From: Halioglobus sp.
GTDB taxonomy: Bacteria; Pseudomonadota; Gammaproteobacteria; Pseudomonadales; Halieaceae
Direction of reading: 5' to 3'
DNA length: 64,000 nucleotides
NCBI GenBank assembly: GCA_002699145.1
Contig: PABK01000058.1
Span: 1 to 64,000, forward strand
Below the pieces are notes generated by a model. It saw nothing but the letters and a program-made list of their open reading frames with translations. It did not search any database and had not been told where the DNA came from. Both the position numbers and the translations under genes were made by a program. Of the stretch, positions 17,059 to 26,922 are shown piece by piece. Within the stretch, counting starts at the first letter, position 1, and every line of letters starts with the position of its first letter.

Positions 17059-18666
17059 ATGAGCACTGTGCAAACCCGCCTCGACCCGCGCGGCGACGAT
17101 TTCGCCGCCAATCGCGCGCACATGCAGGCGCAGGTCGACGACCTGAAACAACTGGTCGCGCGCATCCGCGCCGGCGGCGGGGAAAAGGCCCGGCAGCGCC
17201 ACACGGCCCGCGGCAAGCTGCTGCCGCGCGAGCGCCTGGACGCGCTGCTGGACCCCGGCTCGCCCTTCCTGGAACTGTCGCAGCTGGCCGCCCACGGGGT
17301 CTACGAGGACGATGTGCCCGGCGCCGGCATCATCACCGGCATCGGCCGGGTCGCCGGCCGCGAGTGCATGATTTTCGTCAACGACGCCACGGTCAAGGGC
17401 GGCACCTATTACCCGCTCACGGTGAAAAAGCAGGGCCGCGCCCAGACCATCGCCCAGGAGAACCACCTGCCCTGCCTGTACCTGGTGGACTCCGGCGGGG
17501 CGTTCCTGCCACTGCAGGACGAGGTGTTCCCCGACCGCGACCACTTCGGCCACGCGTTTTACAACCAGGCGCGCATGTCCGCCATGGGCATCCCGCAACT
17601 CGCCGCGGTGCTCGGTTCCTGCACCGCCGGCGGCGCCTACCTGCCGGCCATGGCGGACGAGGCCATCATCGTCAAAAACCAGGGCACGATCTTTCTCGGC
17701 GGGCCGCCGCTGGTGAAAGCGGCCACCGGCGAGGTCGTGTCGGCGGAGGAACTGGGCGGCGCCGACGTGCACTGCCGCACCTCCGGCGTCACCGACCACT
17801 ACGCCAACAACGACCAGCACGCCCTGCAGTTGCTGCGCCGCGCCGTGGCGCGACTGAACCGGGTCAAACCGGTGACGCTGGACCTGTGCGCAAGCGCCGA
17901 CCCGCTGTATCCGGTGGAGGATATCTACGGCGTGGTCCCGAAAGACCCGCGGCAGCCCTTCGACGTGCGCGAGATCATCGCGCGCGTGGTGGACGCCTCG
18001 GATTTCGACGAGTTCAAGGCGCTGTTCGGTGAAACCCTGGTGTGCGGCTTCGCGCGCATCCACGGCTACCCGGTGGGCATCCTGGCGAACAACGGCATCC
18101 TGTTCAGTGAGTCCGCCTCCAAGGGCGCCCACTTCATCGAGCTGTGCGCACAGCGCGGCATACCACTGGTGTTCCTGCAGAACATCACCGGCTTCATGGT
18201 CGGCAAGCAGTACGAGGCCGGCGGCATCGCGCGCCACGGCGCGAAGATGGTGCACGCGGTGGCCTGCGCGCGCGTGCCCAAGTTCACCGTCATCATCGGC
18301 GGCTCCTTCGGCGCCGGCAATTACGCCATGTGCGGCCGCGCCTACGACCCGCGCTTCCTGTTCATGTGGCCGAACGCGCGTATTTCCGTGATGGGCGGCG
18401 AACAGGCCGCCGGTGTGCTGGCCACCGTGCGCCAGGACGTACTGGCGCGCGACGGCCAGGCCATGAGCGCGGAAGAAGAGGCGGCGTTCAAACAGCCCAT
18501 CCTCGACCAGTACGAGGCCCAAGGCCACCCCTACTATGCATCGGCGCGGCTGTGGGACGACGGCGTGATCGACCCGGCGGACACACGCACGGTGCTGGGA
18601 CTCTCGATCTCCGCGGCGCTCAACGCGCCCATCGAGGAATCACGCTTCGGCGTGTTCAGGATGTGA
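17059..18666 (+). CDS. liuB: 3-methylcrotonyl-CoA carboxylase, beta (carboxyltransferase) subunit
   Basis: Transfers the carboxyl group from biotin to 3-methylcrotonyl-CoA. The 535 residues are normal for the family. The carboxyltransferase fold is seen in [40 protein letters not shown] and [20 protein letters not shown]. The partner alpha subunit (liuD) starts six bases after the stop. In most liu operons liuC, a methylglutaconyl-CoA hydratase, sits between these two; here it is missing. Confidence 0.95.
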   Translation: MSTVQTRLDPRGDDFAANRAHMQAQVDDLKQLVARIRAGGGEKARQRHTARGKLLPRERLDALLDPGSPFLELSQLAAHGVYEDDVPGAGIITGIGRVAGRECMIFVNDATVKGGTYYPLTVKKQGRAQTIAQENHLPCLYLVDSGGAFLPLQDEVFPDRDHFGHAFYNQARMSAMGIPQLAAVLGSCTAGGAYLPAMADEAIIVKNQGTIFLGGPPLVKAATGEVVSAEELGGADVHCRTSGVTDHYANNDQHALQLLRRAVARLNRVKPVTLDLCASADPLYPVEDIYGVVPKDPRQPFDVREIIARVVDASDFDEFKALFGETLVCGFARIHGYPVGILANNGILFSESASKGAHFIELCAQRGIPLVFLQNITGFMVGKQYEAGGIARHGAKMVHAVACARVPKFTVIIGGSFGAGNYAMCGRAYDPRFLFMWPNARISVMGGEQAAGVLATVRQDVLARDGQAMSAEEEAAFKQPILDQYEAQGHPYYASARLWDDGVIDPADTRTVLGLSISAALNAPIEESRFGVFRM

Positions 18667-18671
18667 CCGCG

Positions 18672-20663
18672 ATGTTCAGCAAAATTCTCATTGCCAATCG
18701 CGGCGAGATCGCCTGCCGCGTGATCCGCACCGCACAGCGGCTGGGCGTGCGTACCGTCGCCGTGTACTCCGACGCCGACGCCGAGGCGCAGCACGTGCGC
18801 CAGGCGGACGAGGCGGTGTATATCGGCGCCGCGCCGGCGCGCGAGTCCTATCTCGACGGCGCACGTATCCTGCAGGCGGCGCTCACCACCGGCGCCGAGG
18901 CCGTACACCCGGGCTACGGCTTCCTCTCGGAAAACGCCGCCTTCGCCCGCGACTGCGCGCAGCGCGGGCTCGTGTTCATCGGCCCGCCCGCCGCGGCCAT
19001 CGAGGCCATGGGCTCCAAGTCCGCCGCCAAGCGCATCATGGAAGACGCCGGCGTGCCGCTGTTGCCGGGCTATCACGGCCAGGACCAGGCTGATGCGGTC
19101 CTGCGCGAAGCCGCCGACGCCATGGGTTACCCGGTGCTGCTCAAGGCCGTGTCCGGCGGCGGCGGCAAGGGCATGCGCCAGGTCGACGCTGCACAGGACT
19201 TCGGCGCGGCGCTGGAAGCGGCGCGGCGCGAGGCGTCCGCCAGCTTCGGCGACGATGCCATGCTGGTGGAAAAATTCCTGCAGGGGCCGCGCCACGTGGA
19301 GGTACAGGTCTTCTTCGATGAACACGGCGACGGCGTCTACCTGGCCGAACGCGACTGCTCGGTGCAACGTCGCCACCAGAAGGTCATCGAGGAGGCGCCG
19401 GCGCCCGGGCTGAGCCCGGCGCTGCGCCAGGCCATGGGCGAGGCGGCCCTGCGCGCCGGCCAGGCCATCGACTACCGCGGTGCGGGCACGGTGGAGTTCC
19501 TGCTGGACGCCGACGGGCAGTTCTACTTCATGGAGATGAATACGCGGCTGCAGGTGGAACACCCGGTCACGGAGATGATCACCGGCCAGGACCTGGTCGA
19601 GTGGCAGTTGCGCGTGGCCTGCGGCGAACCCCTGCCCCTGCGGCAGGAACAGGTGGCGTTGCACGGCCACGCGTTCGAGGCACGCATCTACGCCGAGGAC
19701 CCGGAGAACGATTTTCTCCCGGTCACCGGCACACTCAGCTTCCTGCGCCCGCCGGACGAGTCGCGCCACGTGCGCGTGGATACCGGCGTGCAGCAGGGCG
19801 ACGAGATCAGCGTGTACTACGACCCGATGATCGCCAAGCTCATCGTCTGGGACGAGTCGCGCGAGCGCGCACTGCAACGCCTGGCCGGCGCGCTGGCCGC
19901 CTATCGCATCGGCGGCACGACCACCAACGTGGAGTTTCTCTACAATCTCGCCACCAGCGCGCCCTTCGTCGCCGCACAGCTTGACACCGGCTTCATCCGC
20001 GAGCACCACGCGCTGCTGTTCCACGACGACCGGCCGCAGCGCGACCGCGACCTGCCGCGCGCCGCCCTGGCGCTGCTGCTACACCGCCGGGCCCACGCGC
20101 CCTACCGCTGCGACAGTGATCCGCACTCGCCCTGGCAGGCGGGCAACGCCTGGCGCCTCAACGAGCCCCACCGCTACCGCCTGCAGCTGTCCTGCAACGG
20201 CCAGGAGCATACGGTGGACATCGAGTCGCAGGGAGAGTACTACCGCGTGTCCTGCGCCGGGCGCGAGGTACTGCTGCGCGGCTGGCTGACAGGCGATACG
20301 CTGCAACTCGAACAGGACGGGCACCGGCAGCGCGGTACCCTGGCGCAAACTGCAGAGGGATTCACGCTGTACCTGGACGACGGCGCCTGCCACTTCGCCG
20401 AACTGCCAGCGGACACCGGTGAGCAGGCGGGCGGCGACACAGACGCGCGGCTGGCGGCGCCAATGAACGGCACCGTGGTGGAACTGCTGGTGGATGCCGG
20501 TGCGGCGGTCGCCGAGGGCGAGCCGCTGATGGTACTGGAGGCAATGAAGATGGAGCACACGATTCGCGCGCCGGCCGCCGGCACGGTCAGCGGTTTCCAC
20601 TACCGGCCGGGCGATCTGGTGGACGGCGGCGCGGAACTGCTGGACTTCGAGGCGCGCGGCTGA
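18672..20663 (+). CDS. liuD: 3-methylcrotonyl-CoA carboxylase, alpha (biotin-carrying) subunit
   Basis: Carboxylates biotin using ATP and bicarbonate. The 663 residues start MFSKILIANRGEIACRVIRT, a typical biotin carboxylase N-terminus. GGGGKGMRQV is the ATP-grasp loop, and FMEMNTRLQVEHPVTE is the active-site region. The C-terminal carrier domain holds EAMKMEH with the biotinylated Lys near 626. It would be a substrate of the divergently encoded BirA. The stop overlaps the liuE start by one base (TGATG). Confidence 0.95.
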   Translation: MFSKILIANRGEIACRVIRTAQRLGVRTVAVYSDADAEAQHVRQADEAVYIGAAPARESYLDGARILQAALTTGAEAVHPGYGFLSENAAFARDCAQRGLVFIGPPAAAIEAMGSKSAAKRIMEDAGVPLLPGYHGQDQADAVLREAADAMGYPVLLKAVSGGGGKGMRQVDAAQDFGAALEAARREASASFGDDAMLVEKFLQGPRHVEVQVFFDEHGDGVYLAERDCSVQRRHQKVIEEAPAPGLSPALRQAMGEAALRAGQAIDYRGAGTVEFLLDADGQFYFMEMNTRLQVEHPVTEMITGQDLVEWQLRVACGEPLPLRQEQVALHGHAFEARIYAEDPENDFLPVTGTLSFLRPPDESRHVRVDTGVQQGDEISVYYDPMIAKLIVWDESRERALQRLAGALAAYRIGGTTTNVEFLYNLATSAPFVAAQLDTGFIREHHALLFHDDRPQRDRDLPRAALALLLHRRAHAPYRCDSDPHSPWQAGNAWRLNEPHRYRLQLSCNGQEHTVDIESQGEYYRVSCAGREVLLRGWLTGDTLQLEQDGHRQRGTLAQTAEGFTLYLDDGACHFAELPADTGEQAGGDTDARLAAPMNGTVVELLVDAGAAVAEGEPLMVLEAMKMEHTIRAPAAGTVSGFHYRPGDLVDGGAELLDFEARG

Positions 20664-21571
20664 TGGCGCCGCCGGACACCGTCAGCATCGTGGAAGTGGG
20701 CCCGCGCGACGGCCTGCAAAACGAGGCCGGCAGCATCCCGCTGGCGGCCAAACTGGCCCTGCTCGACGACCTGGGCGCCGCCGGCCTGACACGCATCGAA
20801 ACCGGTAGCTTCGTCAGTCCCCGCGCGGTGCCGCAGATGGCTGACAGCGATGCGCTGTTCGCCGCCCTGCAGCGTCGCCCCGGGGTGCGCTACGCGGCCC
20901 TGACGCCGAACCTGCGGGGCCTGGAGCGCGCCATTGCCGCCGGGGCGGACGAGGTGGCGGTGTTCGCCGCCGCCTCCGAGTCCTTCTCGCAGAGGAACCT
21001 CAACTGCAGCATCGCGCAGAGCCTGGAACGCTTCGCCCAGGTCTGCACGGCGGCGACGCGGCAGGGGATCCCGGTGCGCGGCTACGCCTCCTGCGTGCTC
21101 GGCTGCCCGCTGGAAGGCGCGGTCGCCCCGCGCCAGGTGACCGAGGTGGTCGGCGCACTGCTGGAGATGGGCTGCTACGAAATCTCCCTGGGCGACACTA
21201 TCGGCACCGGCACGCCCGGCAGCATGCAGCGCCTGCTGGACGAGTTGCTGCCGCGTTTCGGCGCGCAACAGCTCGCGGTGCACTGCCACGATACCTACGG
21301 CCAGGCCCTGGCCAATATCCTGGTCGCCCTGCAGGCGGGCATCGCCACGGTGGACGCCTCCGTCAGCGGTTTGGGCGGTTGCCCCTTCGCGCCGGGCGCC
21401 ACCGGCAACGTCGCCACCGAGGACGTGGTGTACATGCTGCGCGGCATGGACATCGAGTGCGGCGTCGACCTCGACGCCCTGCTCCTGGCGGCGGGGAATA
21501 TCTGCCGCGCGCTGGGCCGGCCCACGCATTCCCGCGCCGGCCGCGCGCTGGCCGCGGCGGCCGATGCCTGA
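20663..21571 (+). CDS. liuE: Hydroxymethylglutaryl-CoA lyase
   Basis: Splits HMG-CoA into acetoacetate and acetyl-CoA, the last step of the leucine route. The protein has 302 residues. VGPRDGLQNEAG contains the metal- and substrate-binding Arg-Asp pair. CHDTYGQALANILVAL holds a metal His. GLGGCPFAPGATGNVATEDV carries the catalytic Cys of HMG-CoA lyases. It is coupled to liuD by a one-base overlap, and its 3' end overlaps the next small gene by eight bases. Confidence 0.95.
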   Translation: MAPPDTVSIVEVGPRDGLQNEAGSIPLAAKLALLDDLGAAGLTRIETGSFVSPRAVPQMADSDALFAALQRRPGVRYAALTPNLRGLERAIAAGADEVAVFAAASESFSQRNLNCSIAQSLERFAQVCTAATRQGIPVRGYASCVLGCPLEGAVAPRQVTEVVGALLEMGCYEISLGDTIGTGTPGSMQRLLDELLPRFGAQQLAVHCHDTYGQALANILVALQAGIATVDASVSGLGGCPFAPGATGNVATEDVVYMLRGMDIECGVDLDALLLAAGNICRALGRPTHSRAGRALAAAADA

Positions 21572-21908
21572 GCGTCAGCGCGGCCGCCCGCTGCGCCTGC
21601 TCGCGGCGGCACTGGTTGCCGCGTCCGGCGCGGCGCTGGTCGCGGCGCTGTGGCTGCGCCCCCTCACCGCCGAGGCGGTGCTGGACGCGCTGCTCGGGGC
21701 CGTCTATCTCATCCTGGGCATCGGCCTGCTCGGCCGCTCCCGTTTCAGCCTGGTACTGGGCATCGTCATTCCCGGCGCTGTCGCCACGGCACTGTCGCTG
21801 ACGCAGTCCGCCGCGCCGTTGCACACCCTGCGCCTGGCGGCGGACTGCGCCATCGCCCTGTGCTGCGCGCTGGCGCTGTGGCGCCTGCGCCACACGGACA
21901 ACCACTGA
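21564..21908 (+). CDS. Small membrane protein of unknown function
   Basis: I do not recognise this protein. It has 114 residues and three or four hydrophobic segments (about residues 10-27, 36-55, 60-80 and 88-106), with a basic N-terminus and no catalytic motif. It overlaps the liuE stop by eight bases and probably belongs to the tail of the liu transcript, or precedes the antiporter gene 48 bp downstream. The codon and base composition match its neighbours. Confidence 0.6.
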   Translation: MPERQRGRPLRLLAAALVAASGAALVAALWLRPLTAEAVLDALLGAVYLILGIGLLGRSRFSLVLGIVIPGAVATALSLTQSAAPLHTLRLAADCAIALCCALALWRLRHTDNH

Positions 21909-21956
21909 ATCCGCACTGCGGTTATAATAGCCGTCACCCCCAGGCGGACCCGTTGT

Positions 21957-23522
21957 ATGCTCGACCCTCTCATCGTACTTGTCGCACTGGCCTGCGGGGT
22001 GGCCAGCCGCGCCCTCGGCCTGCCCGCGCTGGTCGGTTACCTGGGCGCCGGCTTCCTGCTGCATGAACTGCAGCTGGAGGGCGGCGAGCTACTCGCGGCG
22101 CTGTCCGACCTGGGCATCATGCTGCTACTGTTTTCCATCGGCCTGAAGCTGCAACCGGCGAAACTGCTGCGCGCGCAGGTGTGGGGCACCACCCTGCTGC
22201 ACATGGCGGCTATGCAGGTGCTGTTCATGGCCGTGCTGCTGGGCTTCGCCGCGCTGGCGCCGGGCATGCAACTGGACCTGCTCACCGGGGCCACGGTGGC
22301 CTTCGCCCTGACCTTCTCCAGCACGGTGTTCGTGATACAGGTCATGCAGGCGCGCGGCGAGAGCGCCGCCAGCCATACCACCCTGGCCATCGGCATACTC
22401 ATCATCCAGGACCTCGCGGCGGTCGTCTTCCTCGGCGTCGCCACCGGCAAGACGCCGCAGCTCACGGCGCTGGCGCTGCTGCTGCTCATCCCGCTGCGCG
22501 GCCCGCTGCTGCGCCTGCTGGGGCTGTGCGGGCACGGCGAGCTGTTCACCCTGGCCGGTCTCGGCCTGGCCCTGGGCGGCGCGGCGCTGTTCGAAGCGGT
22601 GGGCATCAAGGGAGGTTTGGGTGTACTGCTGCTGGGCGCCTGGCTGTCCGGCCACCAGAAGGCGAAAGAGCTGGGCCGCAACCTGCTCTACTTCAAGGAC
22701 CTGTTCCTGGTCGGCTTCTTTCTCAACATCGGCCTGGGCGGCTTGCCGGACCGGGAACACACGCTGCTGGCCTGCCTGCTGGGCGTGCTGGCCCTGGCCA
22801 AGCCCCTGCTCTACTTCCCGTTGATGACCTGGTTCCACACCACACCGCGCACCGCCCTGCTCAGCGCCATTTCACTGGGAAATTTCAGCGAATTCGGCCT
22901 TATCGTGGTGGCCGTGGCGGCGCAGGCCGGCATGCTCGACCCGGCCTGGGGCGCGACCCTGTCCCTGGCGATCGCCGTCAGCTTCATCCTCAACGCCCCC
23001 TTCAGCGCGCGCTCCCACCGGCTCTACAGTCGCTGGCGACACGGCCTGTCGCGCTTCGAATCCGGGCGCGTGCGCCAGGCGCAGCCCGACACCTCCGGGG
23101 CGCGCTGTTTCGTGCTGGGCATGGGCCGTGTCGGCACCGGCGCGTACCAGGAGATGGTCACCGAATTCGGCGAGGCGCTGATCGGCGTGGACGAGAACGA
23201 AGCGAAGATCGCCGCGCACCGCGAGGCGGGCCGGCGCGTGGTCATCGCCGATGCCAGTAATCCCGACTTCTGGTACCGCGTCGACCTGCCCGCTGTCGAG
23301 CTGATCATGCTCGCCCTGACCAATCACGAGGAAAACCTGCGCGTGGCCGCGCTGTTGCAGGAACTGGGCTATCGCGGGCAGTTGTCGGCGGTGGTGCGCT
23401 TCGACGAGGAGGCGCTGGAACTGGCGGAACGCGGCGTGTCCACCTTCAACCTGTACGCCCAGGCCGGCGCCGGCTTTGCCGAGCACGCGGCCAGGCGCCT
23501 GCGCGAAACACAGCAGTCCTGA
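21957..23522 (+). CDS. CPA2-family cation/proton antiporter with RCK (TrkA-N) domain
   Basis: Predicted inner-membrane exchanger of 521 residues, related to KefB/KefC and YbaL. Residues 1-360 contain about a dozen hydrophobic segments; LGIMLLLFSIGLKLQPAKLL and TFSSTVFVIQVMQARGE are typical of the CPA2 transport core. From about residue 380 a TrkA-N Rossmann domain begins with CFVLGMGRVGTGAYQ, followed by IGVDENEAK. A nucleotide-gated potassium or sodium efflux role is likely; the ion cannot be told from sequence. Confidence 0.88.
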   Translation: MLDPLIVLVALACGVASRALGLPALVGYLGAGFLLHELQLEGGELLAALSDLGIMLLLFSIGLKLQPAKLLRAQVWGTTLLHMAAMQVLFMAVLLGFAALAPGMQLDLLTGATVAFALTFSSTVFVIQVMQARGESAASHTTLAIGILIIQDLAAVVFLGVATGKTPQLTALALLLLIPLRGPLLRLLGLCGHGELFTLAGLGLALGGAALFEAVGIKGGLGVLLLGAWLSGHQKAKELGRNLLYFKDLFLVGFFLNIGLGGLPDREHTLLACLLGVLALAKPLLYFPLMTWFHTTPRTALLSAISLGNFSEFGLIVVAVAAQAGMLDPAWGATLSLAIAVSFILNAPFSARSHRLYSRWRHGLSRFESGRVRQAQPDTSGARCFVLGMGRVGTGAYQEMVTEFGEALIGVDENEAKIAAHREAGRRVVIADASNPDFWYRVDLPAVELIMLALTNHEENLRVAALLQELGYRGQLSAVVRFDEEALELAERGVSTFNLYAQAGAGFAEHAARRLRETQQS

Positions 23523-23555
23523 GCACGAGCGGTGCGCTGCGCCCGGACCCGGTCG

Positions 23556-24815
23556 CTAGGGGGTGACCGCCGGTGAGGACTCGCCGGACGCGCTGACCAG
23601 CGCGGGCGCGGCAACCGGCCGGGACAGCGGCGCGAGCCACACCAGGTTGGCCCCCAGGTACAGCCAGGCGGCGCTCAGCGCCGGCCCGGCCAGCGGGGCG
23701 TCGGCCACCAGCAGCAGTGCACAGGCGAGCAGGCGCAACAACTCCCAGCGCCACATCACGGCGCCGTCGCGGCCCTCCAGCCACAGCGCCGTCAGCACGG
23801 TGGTGGCGAGCAGAAACACCCACAGCGCCACGCCCTGCCAGTAGGCCAGGGTCGCGCCCTCCATCCAGCCCAGCAGCGCGACGACCGCGAGCAACTGGAA
23901 CACTGCGTAGAGGCCGACCCCGCGGGAGACCGGCGGGTCGAAACGCGTGAAATGCGCCAGGTCGGTTTTCTCACGCGGGTAGCGTTGCGCCACGTCGTCG
24001 GGACGCCAGCCGGTGCGCGCCACCCACACCCTGAGCTTGTCGCGCCAGCGGCGTGTGCGCCAGCTGTCCCGGGCCATGTCGACATAGATGTGCGTCAGCG
24101 CGCGCAGCGGGTTCCAGCTCCTGATGGCGCCGCGGATACCGAACACCACCGGTTCCTCGTCCAGCTCTTCCTGGTAGGTGCCGAACAGGCGGTCCCAGAT
24201 GATGAACAGGCCGCCGTAGTTGCGGTCCAGGTACACGTCGTTCTGCGCGTGGTGCACGCGGTGATTGGAGGGCGTGACGAAAAACCACTCGTACCAGCCC
24301 AGTTTGCCGACGTGCTCCGTATGCACCCAGAACTGGTAGATCAGGTTGAGGGAGCCCACCGTGACCACGACCTCGGCGGGAATGCCGACCAGGTACATGG
24401 GGATGTAGAAAATCCAGCCGAGCAGGAACCCCGTGCTGGTCTGGCGCAACGCCGTGGTGAGGTTGTAATCCTCGCTCTGGTGATGCGCGACATGAGCGGC
24501 CCACAGCAGCGTGCGCTCGTGCCCCATGCGGTGCAGCCAGTAGTAGCAGAAGTCGTACAGCAGCATGGCGATCACCCAGGTGGACCAGTGACCGGCGTCC
24601 ATCAGCGGTAGCGAGAAATACGCGGTGACCAGGTAGTAGATATAGCCGCCGACGCCCAGCGTGACGAAGCGGCGGGCCTGGCTGAGCACCCCCAGGAACA
24701 GGCTGCTGACGCTGTCGTTGAGGCGGTAGGTGTTGCGCCTGCGCGCCAGGCCATACGCCAGCTCCAGCAGCATGGCGAGAATGAAAAAGGGTATGGCGTA
24801 GACAACCAGGTTCAT
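23556..24815 (-). CDS. Sterol desaturase / fatty acid hydroxylase family membrane enzyme
   Basis: Integral membrane di-iron oxygenase-type protein of 419 residues. The three histidine clusters of the superfamily are present: HRMGH, HVAHH and HRVHH. These would bind two irons. Hydrophobic helices flank them, and the C-terminal 140 residues add four more helices, so the protein is longer than a minimal sterol desaturase and resembles alkylglycerol-monooxygenase-like bacterial members. The start MNLVVYAIPFFILAML at 24815 is chosen because it opens directly into a membrane helix; longer versions would add a low-complexity Arg-rich leader. The substrate (carotenoid, sterol, hopanoid or ether lipid) is unknown. 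It is divergent from the alkA gene. Confidence 0.85.
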   Translation of the reverse strand: MNLVVYAIPFFILAMLLELAYGLARRRNTYRLNDSVSSLFLGVLSQARRFVTLGVGGYIYYLVTAYFSLPLMDAGHWSTWVIAMLLYDFCYYWLHRMGHERTLLWAAHVAHHQSEDYNLTTALRQTSTGFLLGWIFYIPMYLVGIPAEVVVTVGSLNLIYQFWVHTEHVGKLGWYEWFFVTPSNHRVHHAQNDVYLDRNYGGLFIIWDRLFGTYQEELDEEPVVFGIRGAIRSWNPLRALTHIYVDMARDSWRTRRWRDKLRVWVARTGWRPDDVAQRYPREKTDLAHFTRFDPPVSRGVGLYAVFQLLAVVALLGWMEGATLAYWQGVALWVFLLATTVLTALWLEGRDGAVMWRWELLRLLACALLLVADAPLAGPALSAAWLYLGANLVWLAPLSRPVAAPALVSASGESSPAVTP

Positions 24816-24994
24816 GCGGTGACCGTGTCCAGTGGCGTGTGGCGACGCGCGACGCGTCGATCGATGCGCGTATTCTAGTGGGCCAGCGGACAGGTGGGCA
24901 ACGTGGGGGCGGGCCAAAAAACGGTGATAAATGGCCAGCAGTACAGGGCCGGATCTGGCTAGTCGCGGCGCCCGCGACGGACTATATTGCGGGC

Positions 24995-26452
24995 ATGAAC
25001 GGCAGCCACGCGACGCACGATACCAATACCGACACCGAGATCGACACCGTCGCGGGGCCGGCGCTGGATCCGCGGGTGTGCCGCCGCGCGCGCCTTTCAC
25101 GGGACCCGCGCTTCGACGGTGCGTTCTTTCTCGCCGTCAGGACCACCGGCATCTACTGCCGCCCGGTCTGCCCGGCCCGCGCCCCCGCGGAGCAGAATGT
25201 CACCTACTACGCCAGCGCCGAACTGGCCGCCCGCGACGGCTACCGTCCCTGCCTGCGCTGCCGGCCCGAGTCCGCTCCCGGCAGCCCGGCCTGGATGGGC
25301 ACGTCGACCAGCGTGCGCCGGGCGCTGGCGCTGATCCGCGCCGGCGCCCTCAACGACGGTTCCGTGGCGCAACTGGCCGCGCGCCTTGGCGTGGGGGAGC
25401 GCTACCTGCGCAAGCTGTTCCAGCGCGAACTGGGTGTGTCGCCGGCCGCCCTGGCCCTCAACCAGCGCCTGCTGTTCGCGAAAAAGTTACTCGCCGAGAC
25501 CTCGCTGCCGATGACCCAGGTCGCCTTCGCCGCCGGCTTTTCCAGCGTGCGCCGTTTCAACAGCGCGGTGCGCAGCCATTTCCGCCTCACACCCCAGGAC
25601 CTGCGACGCCACACGGGGAGCGCCGGCGACGGTTCGCGAATTAGCCTGCAGCTAAACTACCGGCCGCCCTACGACTGGGACGGGGTACTGGCATTCTTCG
25701 CCCGGCACGCGATCGACGGCGTGGAGGCCGTGGACGACGGCACCTACCGGCGCCATTTCGCCACCACGCAGGGGCCGGGGGAACTGTCCGTGGCGTCGCT
25801 GCGCGACCGCGACGCGCTGGCGCTGCAACTGTCACTGCCGGACCAACGCCTGCTCATGCCCCTGGTGGCGCGCATACGCCGCATGTTCGACCTGGACGCC
25901 AATCCCGCGGCCATCGCCGCGGTGCTCGGCGAAGACCCCTCGCTGCGCAGCCTGCTGCGGCGCAACCCGGGCATCCGCGCGCCCGGCCACTGGAGTCCCT
26001 GGGAGGCGGCGGTGCGCGCTGTGGTCGGCCAGCAGGTCAGCACCCGGGCCGCACGCGGCATCCTGGGGCGCTTCGCCACGGCGGTACCGGCAGGCGCGGC
26101 GGCGCGGGTTTTTCCGCCGCCCGCCGCGCTACTGGCACTGGGCGACAGCGACTTTCCCATGCCGGCGTCGCGCCGCGATACCCTGCGCGCGCTGGCCCGG
26201 TTGTGCGGCGAGCGGGAGGACGAACTGGACCTGGAGGCGTTGGCGGCGCTGCGTGGCGTCGGCCCCTGGACCGTGGCCATGGTGGACATGCGCGGGTGCG
26301 GCCGGCCCGACAGCCTGCCGCTGACCGACCTGGGCATCGCACGCGCCTGGCGGGCGCTTGCCGGTGACACGCCACTACGGGAGCATGCCCGGCATTGGCG
26401 CCCGTGGCGCTCCTACGCCGCCAACCTGCTCTGGAGGAGCCTGAGCCCATGA
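24995..26452 (+). CDS. alkA: Ada-type zinc domain / AraC helix-turn-helix / AlkA glycosylase fusion
   Basis: Predicted alkylation-damage sensor-regulator fused to 3-methyladenine DNA glycosylase II, 485 residues. Residues 25-92 are an Ada zinc domain with Cys55, Cys59, Cys86 and Cys89; in Ada the equivalent of Cys55 accepts methyl groups from phosphotriesters. Residues 98-205 are an AraC-type DNA-binding domain. Residues 215-485 are AlkA-like, with the helix-hairpin-helix LRGVGPWTVAMVDMRGCG and a following Asp in LTDLG as the likely catalytic acid. The ATG at 24995 is inferred from domain start; its ribosome site is weak. It overlaps ogt by four bases. Confidence 0.9.
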   Translation: MNGSHATHDTNTDTEIDTVAGPALDPRVCRRARLSRDPRFDGAFFLAVRTTGIYCRPVCPARAPAEQNVTYYASAELAARDGYRPCLRCRPESAPGSPAWMGTSTSVRRALALIRAGALNDGSVAQLAARLGVGERYLRKLFQRELGVSPAALALNQRLLFAKKLLAETSLPMTQVAFAAGFSSVRRFNSAVRSHFRLTPQDLRRHTGSAGDGSRISLQLNYRPPYDWDGVLAFFARHAIDGVEAVDDGTYRRHFATTQGPGELSVASLRDRDALALQLSLPDQRLLMPLVARIRRMFDLDANPAAIAAVLGEDPSLRSLLRRNPGIRAPGHWSPWEAAVRAVVGQQVSTRAARGILGRFATAVPAGAAARVFPPPAALLALGDSDFPMPASRRDTLRALARLCGEREDELDLEALAALRGVGPWTVAMVDMRGCGRPDSLPLTDLGIARAWRALAGDTPLREHARHWRPWRSYAANLLWRSLSP

Positions 26453-26919
26453 ACTACCAGTATCTCGACACGCCGATCGGGCGCCTGCGCCTGGTTTCCA
26501 ACGGCAACGCCCTGGTGCGCATCGCGTTCGCGGGGCAGTACGCGCCGGCGGCGCACGAGCGCGCTGTCGGCGACGCTGCCCTGACGGCCGCTGCGCAACA
26601 ACTGCATGAGTATTTTTGTGGCCGGCGGCGGCGCTTCGAGCTGCCGCTGGCGGCGCCGGGCACACCGTTCCAGCACCTGGTGTGGGACGCACTGCGCGAC
26701 ATTCCCTACGGCCAGTTGCGCAGCTACGGCGACATCGCCCGGCGCATCGGCCGCGCCTCCGCGGCGCGCGCGGTGGGCGCCGCCAACGGCCGCAACCCCC
26801 TGCCCATCGTCGTACCCTGCCACCGGGTGGTGGGCAGTGACGGCAGACTCACCGGTTTCGCCGGGGGCCTGGACACCAAGGCCGCGCTGCTGCGCCTGGA
26901 GGGCGCCGCGGCGGGATGA
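26449..26919 (+). CDS. ogt: Methylated-DNA-protein-cysteine methyltransferase
   Basis: Suicide enzyme that removes O6-alkyl groups from guanine onto its own Cys. The 156 residues end in the family domain with IPYGQLRSYGDIARRIGRA, which contains the helix-turn-helix Arg finger, and PCHRV with the acceptor Cys124. The start overlaps the alkA stop by four bases (ATGA) and is preceded by GGAGGAG, so the two are coupled. Together they supply the functions that E. coli splits between Ada and AlkA. Confidence 0.95.
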   Translation: MNYQYLDTPIGRLRLVSNGNALVRIAFAGQYAPAAHERAVGDAALTAAAQQLHEYFCGRRRRFELPLAAPGTPFQHLVWDALRDIPYGQLRSYGDIARRIGRASAARAVGAANGRNPLPIVVPCHRVVGSDGRLTGFAGGLDTKAALLRLEGAAAG

Positions 26920-26922
26920 ACC

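Noticed and set aside
15417..17216. A 599-codon minus-strand frame across liuR and liuA
   Set aside because: Antisense shadow of two clear genes in a GC-rich genome.
18664..18674. A hidden liuC gene between liuB and liuD
   Set aside because: Only five bases separate the two genes, and no enoyl-CoA hydratase pattern is found in other frames nearby.
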